Assembly (NCBI RefSeq): GCF_019402665.1
Contig: NZ_VSST01000024.1
Span: forward strand, 62,001 to 126,000
Source: Bradyrhizobium canariense
GTDB lineage: Bacteria > Pseudomonadota > Alphaproteobacteria > Rhizobiales > Xanthobacteraceae
Direction: 5' to 3'
Length of the DNA: 64,000 nucleotides
This document shows positions 63,449 through 64,000 of the stretch, piece after piece. The stretch's first letter is position 1, and the number at the start of each line of letters is the position of its first letter. Both the position numbers and the translations under genes were made by a program. The notes under the pieces are model-generated. The model saw only the letters and a list, made by a program, of their open reading frames with translations, was not told the DNA's origin and did not search any database.

Positions 63449-63479
63449 CTCCCTCCGTCGTTCATCTCGACGGAGGGAG
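63449..63479 (-). promoter_or_regulatory. Stem-loop between the binding-protein and permease genes
   Basis: CTCCCTCCGTCG (63449-63460) and CGACGGAGGGAG (63468-63479) are exact 12-base inverted arms with a 7-base loop. On the minus-strand mRNA it lies 14 bases after the binding-protein stop and is followed by AGAGGAAAA, which serves as the dppB ribosome binding site. Stem-loops at this position usually protect the upstream binding-protein mRNA and lower downstream expression, giving excess binding protein. Confidence 0.7.
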
Positions 63480-63493
63480 CGCGAGAGCGTGTG

Positions 63494-64000
63494 TCACTTC
63501 GCGGGCGAGCTCTCGTCGACCCAGAGGTCTTCGACGTTCTGATGGGTGAGTTCCGTCGCGTTCAGCTGAATTCCCTTGAGCCACGGCTGCACCGCCATGA
63601 CCGCCTTGTTGTAGTTGAAGAACCAGACCGGCGCCTCCTCGTAGAGGAGCGCGTTGGCCTTTTGCAGCAGCTGGGTACGCTTTGCAGCGTCATCGGACTG
63701 TCCGGCCTCGTCGATCAGCTTGTCGAACTCGGGATTCTTGAAGTTCATGTAGTTGCAGGCTGATTGCGGCGTCGCCGAGTGGAAGCATTTGAGGGCGGCC
63801 TGGGGATCTGGTCCGGTCGCCTGCGAGTAGATGAAGGCCTGGTAGTCGCCGCTGCGAACCACCTCCGCCAGCACCGCGGTCTCGACCTGCTTGACCTTGG
63901 CCTTGATGCCCACCCGGTCCAGCATCGGGATCACGGCCGAGACGATCGGCAGACCCCAGCTCTCGTTCTGGCTGGTGGTCCATTCGAATTCGAAGCCCGT
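63494..64000 (-). CDS. ABC transporter substrate-binding protein, family 5 (C-terminal part, cut by window end)
   Basis: The last 168 residues of an SBP_bac_5 protein are present. They include NESWGLPIVSAVIPMLDRVG, VETAVLAEVVRSGDYQAFI and YMNFKNPEFDKLIDEA, then LLQKANALLYEEAPVWFFNY, the typical C-terminal lobe near the ligand pocket. The start and signal peptide are beyond the window. It is the binding protein for the dpp-type importer that follows and is separated from it by a stem-loop. Confidence 0.9.
   Translation of the reverse strand, partial: TGFEFEWTTSQNESWGLPIVSAVIPMLDRVGIKAKVKQVETAVLAEVVRSGDYQAFIYSQATGPDPQAALKCFHSATPQSACNYMNFKNPEFDKLIDEAGQSDDAAKRTQLLQKANALLYEEAPVWFFNYNKAVMAVQPWLKGIQLNATELTHQNVEDLWVDESSPAK

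Noticed and set aside
1..64000. tRNA genes, CRISPR arrays, insertion sequences, prophage
   Set aside because: No cloverleaf-type sequences, regular repeat-spacer patterns, transposase frames or phage structural genes were recognised on either strand.

Overview
The window looks like chromosome of a Bradyrhizobium-type alphaproteobacterium (order Hyphomicrobiales). The reasons are high GC with strong third-position GC bias, the gene order rpsB-tsf-pyrH-frr-uppS-cdsA-dxr-rseP-bamA-lpxD-fabZ-lpxA-lpxI-lpxB, a GTTC-N7-GTTC type LexA box, a tandem pair of DUF3551 genes, a five-gene copper cluster laid out like pcuABCDE of Bradyrhizobium japonicum/diazoefficiens, and rhizobial palindromic intergenic repeats.

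Layout. 1-2.5 kb: tail of an SDR gene and a MASE1 hybrid histidine kinase. 2.8-18 kb, almost all on the minus strand: translation start-up genes (rpsB, tsf, frr), UMP kinase, undecaprenyl and isoprenoid steps (uppS, dxr), phospholipid precursor synthesis (cdsA), the site-2 protease rseP, BamA and the lipid A genes. One small plus-strand KTSC-domain gene lies inside the lipid A group. 18-25.4 kb: a proline-rich caspase-fold protein that has lost both catalytic residues, a Tat-type periplasmic beta-carbonic anhydrase, and dnaE1. 25.5-25.8 kb: a 32-residue membrane peptide gene behind a promoter covered by two LexA boxes. 25.9-36.9 kb: an outer-membrane barrel, two DUF3551 proteins, a methionine aminopeptidase, a large GAF/PAS hybrid kinase, and small regulator/enzyme pairs (HD protein, AhpD-like protein with a divergent MocR regulator, XRE regulator with a divergent reductase). 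37-40.4 kb: lolD-lolC and proS. 40.6-46 kb: pcuA-E for copper uptake and delivery to cytochrome oxidase. 46.3-50.6 kb: a globin gene preceded by a promoter and a perfect intrinsic terminator, then a sugar-type ABC importer.

50.8-55.7 kb is a patchwork. It has a REP-like palindrome, an ATC-hydrolase/RidA pair, a LysR gene with an apparent internal deletion, a frameshifted alpha/beta hydrolase, a second complete lolC copy without lolD, and a second copy of the LysR 3' end. 55.8-59.6 kb: a LysR regulator divergent from an operon of an epoxide-hydrolase/cupin fusion, an isochorismatase-like hydrolase and a small alpha/beta hydrolase. 59.7-64 kb: a dipeptide/oligopeptide-type ABC importer cut by the window end.

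The strongest candidates for something undescribed are the double-LexA-box peptide gene at 25.6 kb, the promoter-terminator unit immediately in front of the globin start codon, the catalytically dead caspase-fold protein, and the lolC duplication bounded by LysR fragments.
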